Shown piece after piece: positions 1 through 9,621 of a stretch of 64,000 nt of DNA. The notes beneath the pieces are model-generated. The model searched no databases. It had not been told where the DNA came from and was given only the letters and a program-made list of their open reading frames with translations. This DNA is from Bryoerythrophyllum caledonicum (lineage: Eukaryota > Streptophyta > Bryopsida > Pottiales > Pottiaceae), in NCBI GenBank assembly GCA_963971425.1, contig OZ020515.1, positions 6,588,291 to 6,652,290 on the forward strand, read 5' to 3'. Position 1 is the first letter of the stretch; each line of letters starts with the position of its first letter. The position numbers and the translations under genes are program-made.

Positions 1-182
1 TGTTCTGAGGTCTTCCAACAACTATGATCTACCTCTCAAGCCACACCAGCACCTAGATCTTGAACAATGTGGGCTCACAGTAAGGCCAGCAACCTCTTAC
101 TGCACAAACTCCAAGATTTTCTAGACTAAGTCCTTGTGCCCCCCCTCACCACGAAATACGGAGCTCACTCTCTCCTAAACAT
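1..182 (-). repeat. LINE 5'-end repeat (R1), copy cut by window edge
   Basis: These bases match 4160-4340 in the same orientation. Shared blocks include 'tctagactaagtccttg' and 'ggagctcactctct'. On the minus strand the repeat begins right after the ORF1 stop at 184, where ORF2 would be expected. A related stretch opens the LINE leaders at about 60826 and 12640 (plus strand). It is best read as the start of a further LINE unit in tandem. A long terminal repeat cannot be excluded because the left side is outside the window. Confidence 0.6.
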
Positions 183-183
183 C

Positions 184-1797
184 TCACATCCGTACAATTG
201 TCACGGCGGACATCTTTTGTACTAGTGAGAACATTGTAGCTTGGATGTCTTCCATGTGGTGCTTGAGTTCTTCGTGCTTCATGTCGGTGTAGTCCTTGTT
301 TGTTTGGATCACCTTCTTGTTATTGTCTTCAATCATCTTTGCCACTTCCTTCGTGGTGCAATGAGAGGGTGATGATGGAGGAACTTGAATGTTAAATGTG
401 GTGATTGTGTTGATGAGGGCGGTGTTGATGTCGTCAAAGCCAAAGTCCTTGATGGCATCGGTGGTAGGTGGGTGTAGCCCTTCCAAGCTCCTTGAGTGTG
501 GTGAGAAGTCCACATAACTTCCTTTTATCACGTGAATTTTCTTCACAAAGGTTCTATACACAATGGGGTTAGCACAAAGCACATTGCAACTTCCATTGTA
601 GTGAGTGTCTCTCTCTCTATGAAACCAAATTTCTCTCACATTGAGGGCTCCCATAATCTTATATATTTCTTGTGAGGTGTCCAATGTGTTCAAAGTGATA
701 GGGAGAGAGGAGAGAGTAAGGGTTAGAGCTTCTTTCTTTGCCTTTGTCTCGGTGATTCCATTTGGTCCTTTGGTGTCCATCACTTGTCTTGGGAGTATGA
801 CTTCGTTTTGTACTATGATGCGGTTGGTGACCATGTTCTTTACTTGTGTTGGTGTTGAGGCTATGATGAATGCCCATGATTCACCATACACCTTTTGCAC
901 ATCGGTTATCTCATAGTCATGCCCTTGTGCAAAGCTATGTCCAAGAATTTCTTCAAACACCATTTGAGCTGAAATTGCCACTAAACACTCACTTTTCACT
1001 TTCACGGAGAGGTTAGAACTTTTGGAGAGATTGTTAAAAGTCTTGCAAACTTTGCCAACAACATCTTGACCATCAATATTTAAGATGAACAATCTAAGTC
1101 CTTTGAGCAATGCAATTCCATCATATTCGGGTTTGAGGAGGTGTACCTTAAAGCTTCCCGCCCATACTCCTTTTGTTTTCCCTTGTTTGATGCTAAGGCA
1201 TGATATGTATAGGGGGTCGTAGACCCTGGTGCCAAGCATGATGTTCATTTTCTCCAATCTTTTAACGATCATATCCTTAGCCGTCTCATACATGATAGGT
1301 GTGTTAGGAATTTCAAAATGTACCGCAATATGAAAGTCAAGGGACAAACCTGTGGATTCGTGTGTTTTAACTTCGCAAGGAAGTTGTGTGATGTTGTAAT
1401 GTTGCTTGGCAACACCTTTCCTTACCTCCATAGGGTATAGGAGTTGTGGGATTCGAGGGAAGGCCACCTGTGCTCCATGGGCCTCTTTGGCTTCTTCTTC
1501 TTTGAGTCCTCTAGTTATCATGTCCATCACCGTTTCGCCGCTAAAGAGTTCTTCAGCTCCTTCTTCCATTGCAAGTGCTTCCATGGCCTGAAATCCCATC
1601 CAAAACTTGTAAGTAGAAAAAGCGGGTTTAGTGGACTTACCTTCATTGGTGTTGGATCTTTTGCTTCTCTTGCTACTGCTAGTTTCAACACCTTTGTCTC
1701 TTGGTGTCTTTGATTTTGTGGTAAAATTGAGGCTTTCGTCGGTTTGGTCCACCATCTCTAAGTCTATGGATAGATTCTTCCTTGCGGTTCCTGTCAT
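184..1797 (-). CDS. LINE ORF1 protein (RRM-like, C-terminal coiled coil)
   Basis: This is a 537-residue open frame starting at an ATG. It is homologous end to end with the open frames at 17761-19287 and 57741-59367. Conserved blocks are 'FWMGFQAMEALA' (about residue 65), 'AFPRIPQLLYP' (112), 'QHYNITQLP' (131), 'ALLKGLRLFIL' (228), 'GHSFAQGHDYEIT' (287) and 'GSYVDFSPHSRSLEG' (430). The segment around residues 355-435 reads like an RRM fold: a strand with 'LTLTLSSLP', a helix, a strand 'VREIWFHRE', then 'GSCNVLCAN'. The last 60 residues are charged and heptad-like, so a coiled coil is likely. By analogy with other LINE ORF1 proteins it would bind the element RNA. The frame is uninterrupted, yet its ORF2 is not next to it. 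No database check was possible; the RRM call is by pattern only. Confidence 0.7.
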   Translation of the reverse strand: MTGTARKNLSIDLEMVDQTDESLNFTTKSKTPRDKGVETSSSKRSKRSNTNEGKSTKPAFSTYKFWMGFQAMEALAMEEGAEELFSGETVMDMITRGLKEEEAKEAHGAQVAFPRIPQLLYPMEVRKGVAKQHYNITQLPCEVKTHESTGLSLDFHIAVHFEIPNTPIMYETAKDMIVKRLEKMNIMLGTRVYDPLYISCLSIKQGKTKGVWAGSFKVHLLKPEYDGIALLKGLRLFILNIDGQDVVGKVCKTFNNLSKSSNLSVKVKSECLVAISAQMVFEEILGHSFAQGHDYEITDVQKVYGESWAFIIASTPTQVKNMVTNRIIVQNEVILPRQVMDTKGPNGITETKAKKEALTLTLSSLPITLNTLDTSQEIYKIMGALNVREIWFHRERDTHYNGSCNVLCANPIVYRTFVKKIHVIKGSYVDFSPHSRSLEGLHPPTTDAIKDFGFDDINTALINTITTFNIQVPPSSPSHCTTKEVAKMIEDNNKKVIQTNKDYTDMKHEELKHHMEDIQATMFSLVQKMSAVTIVRM

Positions 1798-2159
1798 GTT
1801 AGTTTTGCTACTTTCTAATACTACTAATGTAGTTAATTTGTGGTGGTATATTAATGTTAGCTTAGATTAAGGGATAGAAAAAGAGGAGGTTTTATGGTGA
1901 GAGGGGAGGATTATACTAAGAGATAGGGGGTTTGAGAAGGATGGAAGGAATGAACTAAGAGTACCGTATTTTTCGCGGATGAGGAGGTATTTCCTGTGGA
2001 AGAGAAGGTTTGTGTGAGGGAAAGGAAGGTTGTAGTTTGAGGAGGGGGTCACTGAAATTGATGGGGATGCTTCTGTTAGGATTAGGGGGGTGAGTAGTGG
2101 GGTTAGTAGGGGGGCAGTATAGGAGGGGATTCGGTAGGTCTCGGGGAGGGTACGGGGGG

Positions 2160-2540
2160 GCGCTGCGTGGGCAGCCTTTGTCTCTACAGAGGTCGCTGTT
2201 GAAGGGGACTGGGTTATTGAAAGGATAGCTAGGTCGCTGTGGAAGGGAAACAAGTCGTTGTGGGGGGAAACCAGGTCGCTAGGAGAGATCGTTGGGTCGC
2301 TGTGAGGGGAACAGCTAGGTCGCAGTGAGAAAGCAGCTAGGTCGCTGCGAGAAAGAGTTGGGTCGTTGTGAGGGAAAGCTAGGTCGCTGCGAGAGGTTGT
2401 TAGGATGTTGTGTAGAGGGGCAGTGTCGCTACCAAGGTTTTGTGGGTCGCAACTGATCTTCCTAGTGTCGCTACCAGGGTTTTTGAGGGTCGCTAGTTGT
2501 TTTCTGGGTGTCGCTTGGGTTTTGGGGGTCGATAGTCTAG
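2160..2540 (+). repeat. Dispersed GGTCGCT repeat block in LINE leader
   Basis: About 15 copies of 'GGTCGCT' or a one-base variant are spaced roughly 20-35 bases apart, separated by purine-rich spacers. On the element's sense (minus) strand the motif reads AGCGACC. The same motif recurs in the homologous leader at about 63760-64000 ('tgcgacc'). Confidence 0.8.
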
Positions 2541-2942
2541 GAGAAAGGGGTCCTGAATGACTACTGGAAGGGAGGGTTTGAGGAGCGTCTATCCAAGGCT
2601 GCAGTCTCTGAAGTCGAGGAGGAGCTGGGGCGGAGTCTAGAGAGGAGGGATTGGGGTTTAGATAGGGGGTGTTGATCGGGAGGGGCTGGGGTACATGGAG
2701 GGGAGTGTAGTCGGGGGGGTTGGTATACAGGGAAGGGAAGTTGGCATGGAGAGGGAGGGGGGGATTGGTGCACAGGCAAGGGAAGTCGGCAGGGAGCAGG
2801 AGGGTTGGGGTGTCTTCTGGGGAACGAGAGAGAGGTTGGGTGGGCAGTAAGTGGAAGCGGGGCGGAAGAAGGGGGAGGGGGGGGGGAGCGAGAAGGGGAG
2901 AGGGAGGGACCTTGAGGGAGGGGCGGGAGGGCTGTTGATGTT

Positions 2943-3012
2943 CTGGGAGGTAGAGGGGGGAGGGGAAGGGGAGGGGAAGGGGAGGGGAAGGGGAGGGGAA
3001 GGGGAGGGGGAG
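2943..3012 (+). repeat. 12-bp GGGGAAGGGGAG tandem repeat
   Basis: About five nearly perfect copies of a purine-only 12-mer sit inside a longer G-rich stretch (2840-3110). The strand is capable of G-quadruplex formation, and the duplex could form a triplex. It corresponds to the pyrimidine tract of the element's sense strand (compare 63390-63480). Confidence 0.85.
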
Positions 3013-4030
3013 GTTGTAGAGGTAGAGGGGGAGGTGGTGAGAGATCCTGTAGGTGGAAAGTGGGGAGATGGGAGGGGTGTGGTAGGGGGAACTTTGAGAG
3101 AGAGATCTGAAGGTTACCTTGTTGTCTCTTGTGTTGCATTGTTGGCGTTGGATCTCCTCTTGTTGATGTATTGATGTAAGTTGTTTTTCGATGTAGTGTT
3201 GCGGCGGGTCAATCTTTGCTGCTGCGTTCATGTCTTCTGCGGTCTTGATGTGGATGTCACCTTGTGTTGTGCCCTTGTTGTGAATCCTTGCTGTGATCTT
3301 GATGTGGATATAGTTAATGCGGTTTTGTTGGTTGATCCGTTGTGTTCTCGTGTCCTCTCGCTCTAGTGTCAATTTTTTATGTGCTGATGGTGTGGTTGTC
3401 TACTGCTGCTGCGTAGGTTGATCCAGATCTGGGAAATTTGGCGAGCGCTTCCGCGTGCAATCTGCAAATACGAACTTAGAGTACTTTTCTTTTAGGGTTT
3501 TAGTATGGATCTTTAAGTGTGTGATATCATAGTGAGGTTTTGGTGTACTACTGCTAGCGTGAGTGGATGTGGTGAGGTACGCAGTGTTACTAGTAATTAG
3601 AGTGTCTACAACAGAAAAACAATGGAGATGGAGAGGAATGGCCTGATTTGGTGTCTTGTTGATGCCTTGAAGTAGATCTTTGATGCTTGTTGTGTCGAGC
3701 TTCACTCCAAGGATTGTGCTGCGGTGTTGGTCTCCAGATCCGGTGTGTAAATTTCTAAAGCAAGTGATGTTAGATCTATTGCGTAATGTGTGTGTGTTTC
3801 TAACAAAACATGGTGACAGCGTGAAAGGAAAGAACAAAGAAGTGAGAGGGAGGTAAGAGATAGCCTGTAGGTGATGGCGTAGATCTGGCTTCGTCGGGTG
3901 CTTGCATCCTAGTAACAGCGTTGGCTCCTTGTGCTGCTCAATCTCTCGTATAATGGGATCGTGGTTCAAGGAGGAACAAGGTCTAAGTGGTGGGCATGCA
4001 GATCCCATTCTAACTACACTTGATCTGGAC

Positions 4031-4345
4031 AGATCAAAGGTTAGGGAGGGTCATTGAGTTCAGATCTGTGCACAACACTAGTTTCCCACGCTTCAGATAA
4101 AACTTGCAACAGTCTCCCTCAAAGATTTGTCCATAATCTCTCAAAAAGTCCAGATCTAATGCTTTGAGCGCTTCCAACAAGTGTGATCTGCCTCCCCAAC
4201 CACACCAACATCTAGCTCTCGAACAATATGGGCTCACAATAAGGCCAACAACCTCTTACTGCACATCCCTCAAGATTCTAGACTAAGTCCTTGCACCTCC
4301 CCTCACCACGAATTGCGGAGCTCACTCTCTACTCATTCCAGCTCT
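4031..4345 (-). repeat. LINE 5'-end repeat (R1), copy 2
   Basis: This is the 5' boundary of the minus-strand element. It is a direct repeat of 1-182 and is related to 60826-61200 through shared text such as 'gtgagg', 'ggacttagtct' and 'gaggttgttggcc' on the sense strand. It abuts the 5'-truncated plus-strand LINE copy 1, so the two elements meet head to head. Confidence 0.65.
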
Positions 4346-4479
4346 CCCCCCTAGCCGTCACTATACACCCCAACATGACCTAGATGGATTCACATTAGAA
4401 AAAAGAGAAGACCCGGAAATCCCACTACACACATACTTTAATTAAGCTACATATGACACTTGCCTACGTAACCTAGGAA

Positions 4480-6280
4480 ATAATAAGGCCCCCGGACCGG
4501 ACCGCATACCGAACTCTATCCTAAAAAATATGCCCTTGAGGTTCCATAAACTACTAAACCTTTTCTTCTCCCACTGCTATAAACAAAAATAAATCCCTGC
4601 TTCATGGAAAACAAGCGCAACAATCCTACTATACAAAAAAGGAGACCCATCCATGCTACCGAACCATAGACCTATTGCATTAGCCAATACCATCTATAAA
4701 CTATTTACAACCACATTCACATCAATACTATCATCATATGGCGAAAAACATAAAATACTGCATGATAGCCAAAAGGGGTTCCGCGCAGAAAGAAGCACTG
4801 CTAGACAAATCCAAACACTAATAGCGGCATTAGAAGATGCACAATTTACAAACCAAGACATATTTATTCTGTATGTTGACTTTAAAAATGCCTTTGGCTC
4901 CATTGACCACGCTAGACTTTTAGCCATAATGATGGACCTTGGATACCCCAAAGACGCCACCGCACTAGTGGGAAATATATACTCTGAATCCTCAACCTCC
5001 TACTTAGGAGAACACTTTGGTAAAACTAAACCCATAGCCATCCAAAGGGGAACAATACAAGGAGATACCCTAAGCCCATATCTATTCATCATATTCCTAG
5101 AACCACTACTTAGATGGCTAGATAGAGGCAACAATGGATACACATTTGGGACATCACAAACCACCATTAACTCCACGGCATACGCGGACGACCTTGCGGC
5201 CATAACCAACAAAATCAACGCCATAAAAATACAACTTAACAAAATAGACAGGTACTGCAAATGGACAGGCATGGATGTAGGTGTCCCAAAATGTGCCGTC
5301 ACTAGATGCCCAAATAAATAAAAAACAAACCCCACCGCATTCAAAGCCCTAATACAAACCTCTAATATTAATTATTGAAACCAACAAATACCCGTACTAC
5401 ACCAAAACGAACCATACATATATTTAGGAATAAATCTCGTCCCCTCCCTAAAATGGAAAATCCAAATCCATGCCACCACCAAAAAATTAACCAAACAATG
5501 CAAAGAACTAGTAGTTTGTCCGGCCACTATGAAACAAAAAATAAAAATGATCGACATAGTCTTAAGACCGGGTGTGGCATACAGCTTTTACGCGGTACCA
5601 TACTCAATGCCCGCCATAAAAAAACTGGACCAAAAAATAACTGCCACACAAAAATCCGTATGTGGCATGCCAAAATGTATGTCTAATATAATAACCCAAC
5701 TACCACACAACCTCTTTGGACTAGAAGCCTTCTCGCTAAAAAACGCATACCTTAGATGCATAGGAGAACAACTCCAGAACGCTCTAAATGACAGTGGCAG
5801 ACTTGGGAAAATATACAAGGGCCTATCACATCACATCCTCGCCCAATATAGGGGGGCCGAAAACATACCTAGAATAAAAAAGACAAATTGCACAAGATCA
5901 CCAATAACACGGACCTTCTTCTTACTAAAACACGTAGCAAAAGTCCACTTAAAAAGTACCCTCCCCAACTTTCTTATAGAACCAACAACACTAGAAAAAG
6001 TTTGGACTCTTGAAACACAAAGCCATAATACACTCAACACACAATTATCTCAAAAGTTATTACAAAAAATCCTCTCAAAAAATATCTACCAACTAAAACA
6101 AATTTCCCTACCTAACGGAACACACATTATGAACAATGAAGAATTTAAAACCTACCACTTCACCCCATCAAAACTAATTAAAAGTGCCCTCAAAATCGTA
6201 AGAAATCTTTTGCCACCCAATATACCCCCCTCCACCCAATACCCACACCGATACACATATACACTCCCACACACTTAGAG
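4480..6280 (+). pseudogene. LINE reverse transcriptase domain, copy 1
   Basis: RT motifs can be read in order: 'GPDRIPNSILK', 'PNHRPIALANTIYKLF', 'GFRAERSTARQIQTL', motif A 'YVDFKNAFGSIDH', motif B 'QRGTIQGDTLSPYLFI', and the catalytic 'AYADDLAA' at about 5178. Downstream comes 'PYIYLGINLVPSLKW', typical of the LINE RT thumb border. This is the only copy in the window that keeps the YADD box. Stop codons near 4590, 5320 and 5376 interrupt it, so no intact enzyme is made. Use: target-primed reverse transcription of the element RNA. Confidence 0.85.
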
Positions 6281-7009
6281 ACCCATTCATCACTCTAAAC
6301 AACGACATCACCCCAAGAAATACCCCCCCACAATCAATACACCCTCCCCACCCCCACCCATACCACCCCCACCCCCCAAACCACATCCTTGAAAACCCCA
6401 CCACATATCCCATTAACAACATCATACACCACGAATACAAGAACAAAATAGATAAAAACCAAATTGAAAACAATCACACTAGATATCTATGCCAATGGAC
6501 TCACAATAACTACACCTACAACAAATGGCTCCCCCAAAGAAACCTCTTCCCTAGACACAACCAAAACACCATTACACATAATACAAATAAATTGACACAA
6601 TATTATCAAAGAATTCAGCACAAATTCTACACCAAAATTATCCGAGCTCACCACCCACAAAATCAACCCCAGGACACAAGGTCCGTCATCCCACCCACAA
6701 TAATTCCCCTACTAAACATCTACACGACGGAGTGTAACCCCGAAAACGACATTCTCACCTCATCTAACACAATTAAAATTGACAAAGACCAAGCACACTT
6801 ATACGAAGAAGATGGACGACACCTCTTCACCATCCCAATCACTAGGCTCACATGGTTATGGAATCAATACAATACTAAACTACAAACCCCTACAAACATT
6901 GAACCAACAACCCAACCATTTGAAACCGAAGTTATATGGCTATACCAAAGATACAAACATAGAATTCCAAAAAATAACCCCCTTTAACTTACACAATATA
7001 CACTACCCA

Positions 7010-7674
7010 TATCTATACTAAACTCATTAATCTCCACATTCAACATCCAACACTCATACTTCTCCTCCCCCGTCACATGCTCCACCAAACTCAACAAATT
7101 TTACTCCCCCTTTGAAAGAGATAAAATATTCGGATCACTAGGTAAAGCCTTTGACCACAAATGGATAGGGAATGGTATGGCCCACCCCCACAATGAAGAA
7201 GAAACACAACAAGCACTACATTGGGCCCGCCTCGCCGCCAAACATGACCCAAACCACACCTCCACTCTAATCATAACCCCTGACAAAAATTGGTACCAAA
7301 ATCCTAACCCACACTCGGGCCCCTTTCTTGACACACACATCATTACACTATTTGAAGCGGACTCAATAACATACAAAGAACCCACTATTCCACTAGATCT
7401 AAAAAAGCCCAGAATTGAATCATCCACTGTACAAATAATATGCATCTACCACCAAAATCAAACTCTAGGCACACAAGAACAACTAGAAGAACTCTCCTCA
7501 ATAGCAAAGACTCTAAACATACACTGGATACTTACAAAATTGGCCCCACCAACGCCAATGCAAACACCCGTCAACAGAAACAAAAAATGGTCAAAACTAC
7601 ACTACAATAACAATACACTACTCTACACCCTAACCCCCCTACTCCTCCCGGAGTATCAAACTAACACCACCTAA
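7010..7674 (+). pseudogene. PCIF1-like (cap methyltransferase-like) block in LINE ORF2, copy 1
   Basis: The frame is open from about 7001 and has no need of its own ATG, being part of ORF2. Motifs in order are 'SYFSSPVTCS', 'FYSPFERDKIFGSLGKAFD', 'AHPHNEEETQQALHWARLAA', 'TLIITPDKNWYQ' and 'HIITLFEADSITYKEP'. From memory, human PCIF1 has 'ELFASPLNCYF', 'YCSAFPDTDGYFGSRG', 'ANPPFCEELMDAM' and 'FIVFIPEW' in the same order and spacing. The catalytic NPPF is replaced by AHPH here and also in copy 2, so this is a family trait and not decay of one copy. Function is unknown: a dead or altered methyltransferase, or an RNA-cap/RNA-binding fold. A profile search would decide. Confidence 0.55.
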
Positions 7675-8461
7675 ATTTAACCCCGCATATAGCTACTATA
7701 CTGACGGCTCCTTCAAACCGCCAAATCAAATTAGCCCGGGATCTTGGCGCAGAGAAAAAGCCGGTTATGGAATATACAACGCTACGAAAGAAATCAAACT
7801 AGCCAAAAGACTTCATGGACTACAAAATATCCTTAGAGCAGAACTAATGGCCATCCATAAAACACTAGAAATCGTCACAACAAAATACAACAATGAACCG
7901 GTGCACATATTTACAGATTGCATTAACGCACTATATTTATTAAACACCCAAATAACACATCCTACCCTCCATAATAGTCACCCCGACCAAATCATACTAG
8001 AATCAATGGTCCAAATGATACTAAAACGAGGACAAATCACAACCGTCCACAAAGTCCGAGCCCATGCTAATATTGATGGCAATGAACAAGCAGATAAACT
8101 TGCAAAAGAAGGAAGAGAAAAATCACATAAAAATGCCAAAGACCCACATGAACACGCCCACGCCACCCCTTACTATTTCCAAAAAGAAGATTGGACTTCC
8201 AAAGAAGACACCCCCGATAAAGGCCCGGTTAGATTCCTGAGTAAATACCTCAAAAAACAAGACCTATATAACAATCTTGACACAATCACAGACAACTTTC
8301 ATAACATAGAAAAGTGGACTAACAACAATGACATAGACAATGAACTCTCTACAATTTTTTGGAAAAATCCATCATCACCGATTCACAAATCACATGCCTT
8401 ATCAAATTCCGTACCGGTCAATACATGGAAAACGCCCGTAAACAACTCTTCTTTGGAATAG
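7673..8461 (+). pseudogene. LINE RNase H domain, copy 1
   Basis: The RNase H catalytic set is complete: D in 'YYTDGSF', E in 'LRAELMAIHKTLE', D in 'HIFTDCINALYLL' and D in 'GNEQADKLAKEGR', preceded by 'VHKVRAHANI'. It would remove the RNA strand after reverse transcription. The domain is in a different frame from the block upstream, so a frameshift lies near 7670. A second one near 8380 cuts it from the CCHC region. Confidence 0.85.
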
Positions 8462-8469
8462 AAAGATTT

Positions 8470-9165
8470 CCATCCATGACATGCCCCATATGCCCCTCAA
8501 CGGACCCCGACACATGGCTTCATGTTCTACTCAAATGCCAAAACCACCACATACACTCCCTAATTGTTAAAAGACATAATAAAGCGGTATGGGAAGTCCA
8601 AAAACTAATCATCTCTTACAATAAATCGAGATGTTTTATACTAATGAACGGCCGGCACTTTTAATAACAATCCACAAGAAAATACGGTCCCCCCTTGGCT
8701 ACTCCCATGCTCATGTGTGACCCAAAGATGCCATTGCAATGCTAGGCTCAAACCAGACATCCTCTGTGTTAGAGGTTTACCATACAATGATCCGCCACCC
8801 GACCACATCAACCAAGACTACACCATTCAATTCATTGAATTCACATATTGCAACGATAGATTTTCCCCGGAAACAATCCAAAATAAAATAGATAAATACT
8901 AACCCCTTATTGACAACATCATCGCCCTCGGATGGAATGTTGACCCCCTTATTGTAATCACATCCGGCACTCGTGCCACCACCTTTATCCCATCTATGAA
9001 AACTCTAGAAGATACCTTCAAGATACCCATTGAAACAATCAAAACCTCCTTTAAAAACATTAACACCATAGCTATTCAATATGCCATGTCCATTCTTCTA
9101 CATAAACGCAAAATCGAAAACAACCATGCCCTCCTCGATACCCAGGACCCCCCCCCCTTAAATTC
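8470..9165 (+). pseudogene. LINE CCHC knuckle and restriction-like endonuclease (RLE), copy 1
   Basis: A zinc-knuckle pattern 'CPICPSTDPDTWLHVLLKC' is followed by 'RHNKAVWEV'. About 65 residues later come 'RLKPDILC', 'IQFIEFTYCNDRF', 'NKIDKY' and 'GWNVDPLIVIT', the order PD...E...K..KY...GW seen in PD-(D/E)XK endonucleases of R2-like and Dualen-like LINEs. One stop (TAA for CAA) follows KY near 8900. The copy-3 equivalent (37967-38479) is open throughout. Role in the family: cleavage of target DNA. Confidence 0.6.
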
Positions 9166-9306
9166 TTCCCCCGCCTTGATTTATCATGACTAGTTGGTTT
9201 TGAGGTTTTTTACTACTTACTTGGTTTGTGGTTGGTTCGTTGGCTAGTTGCTTGGTTAGTGATTGGTTGGTTGGTTGGTTTGTGGTTCTTTGGCTACTTG
9301 TTACAT

Positions 9307-9446
9307 AGTGTCTACCCTCGAGAGAGGGAAGTAGTTCCAGCTTACTAATTCCTTGTCCAGTGGGCATGGTCTTAGTAGTGGAACGAACAGACACTTTATT
9401 CACGCCGGCCTCCTTTGGAGACTGGCGTTCTTCTTCTTCTTCCTCT
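9307..9446 (+). other. Structured LINE 3' UTR with (TTC)n tail, copy 1
   Basis: The outer stem is AGTGTCT (9307-9313) with AGACACT (9389-9395). Nested inside are GTTCCA/TGGAAC, CTTACTAA/TTAGTAG and a hairpin CTACCCT...AGGG..GTAG. A second hairpin follows at 9403-9427: CGCCGG-CTCC-TTT-GGAG-CTGGCG. The element ends in TTC repeats (9429-9441). The same folds are in copies 2 and 3. It is probably the RT recognition signal. Confidence 0.7.
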
Positions 9447-9593
9447 GTGGGCAACTAATATCACCAGGCTGTGTTTCCAAAGTTCTTGAAAATTATTAAG
9501 TTTTAGTATGTGTTAAAAATGTATTTAAATGAATGTGCGGTGTGCTTTGAATAGCTGAAATTAGAAGTGGAGAGACTGAGAAGCGCACACCAC
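9447..9593 (+). repeat. Host repeat shared with 30836-30976
   Basis: 'caacta/gatatcaccaggct' and, further on, 'aatgaatgtgcgg' and 'gctgaaattagaag' are shared with 30836-30976 in the same orientation. The homology starts exactly where LINE copy 1 ends, which fixes the LINE 3' border. The nature of the repeat is unknown. Confidence 0.65.
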
Positions 9594-9621
9594 AAATCTT
9601 CTATGAAATGAGGTTGGGTTA

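Larger units (their letters stand above)
1798..4030 (-). other. LINE 5' leader (untranslated), minus strand
   Basis: The stretch lies between the R1 repeat and ORF1 and is colinear with 61201-64000 on the plus strand. Clear homology covers 3408-3860 against 61320-61790 (for example 'cacgcggaagcgct' and 'cctcaccacatccac'). The pyrimidine tract and the GCGACC repeat block then follow in the same order in both. The long proline-rich open frame at 1867-3372 (minus) comes from the pyrimidine-rich tract and has no counterpart in the sister copies, so I do not call it a gene. Confidence 0.6.
4346..9446 (+). mobile_element. LINE copy 1, 5'-truncated, Dualen/RandI-like
   Basis: The piece is colinear with 22405-27210 of copy 2. 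It starts inside the N-terminal part of the RT region and lacks ORF1 and the APE. In order it contains RT (about 4480-6250), a PCIF1-like block (7010-7400), RNase H (7690-8130), a CCHC knuckle (about 8480-8540), an RLE (8720-9050) and a structured 3' UTR ending in (TTC)n. The sense strand is extremely rich in A and C. Several stops and frameshifts break the frame, so it is dead. In the part they share it looks closer to copy 3 than to copy 2. Confidence 0.85.

Noticed and set aside
1867-3372. 501-residue proline/serine-rich frame upstream of ORF1 (minus)
   Set aside because: It follows the pyrimidine-rich tract and the GCGACC repeats; the colinear leader at 61201-64000 does not keep the frame.
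1-4345. Reading the R1 repeats as long terminal repeats of an LTR element
   Set aside because: No gag-pol, primer-binding site or polypurine tract can be seen, and related R1 sequences begin LINE leaders at 12640 and 60826. It is kept only as an open alternative.
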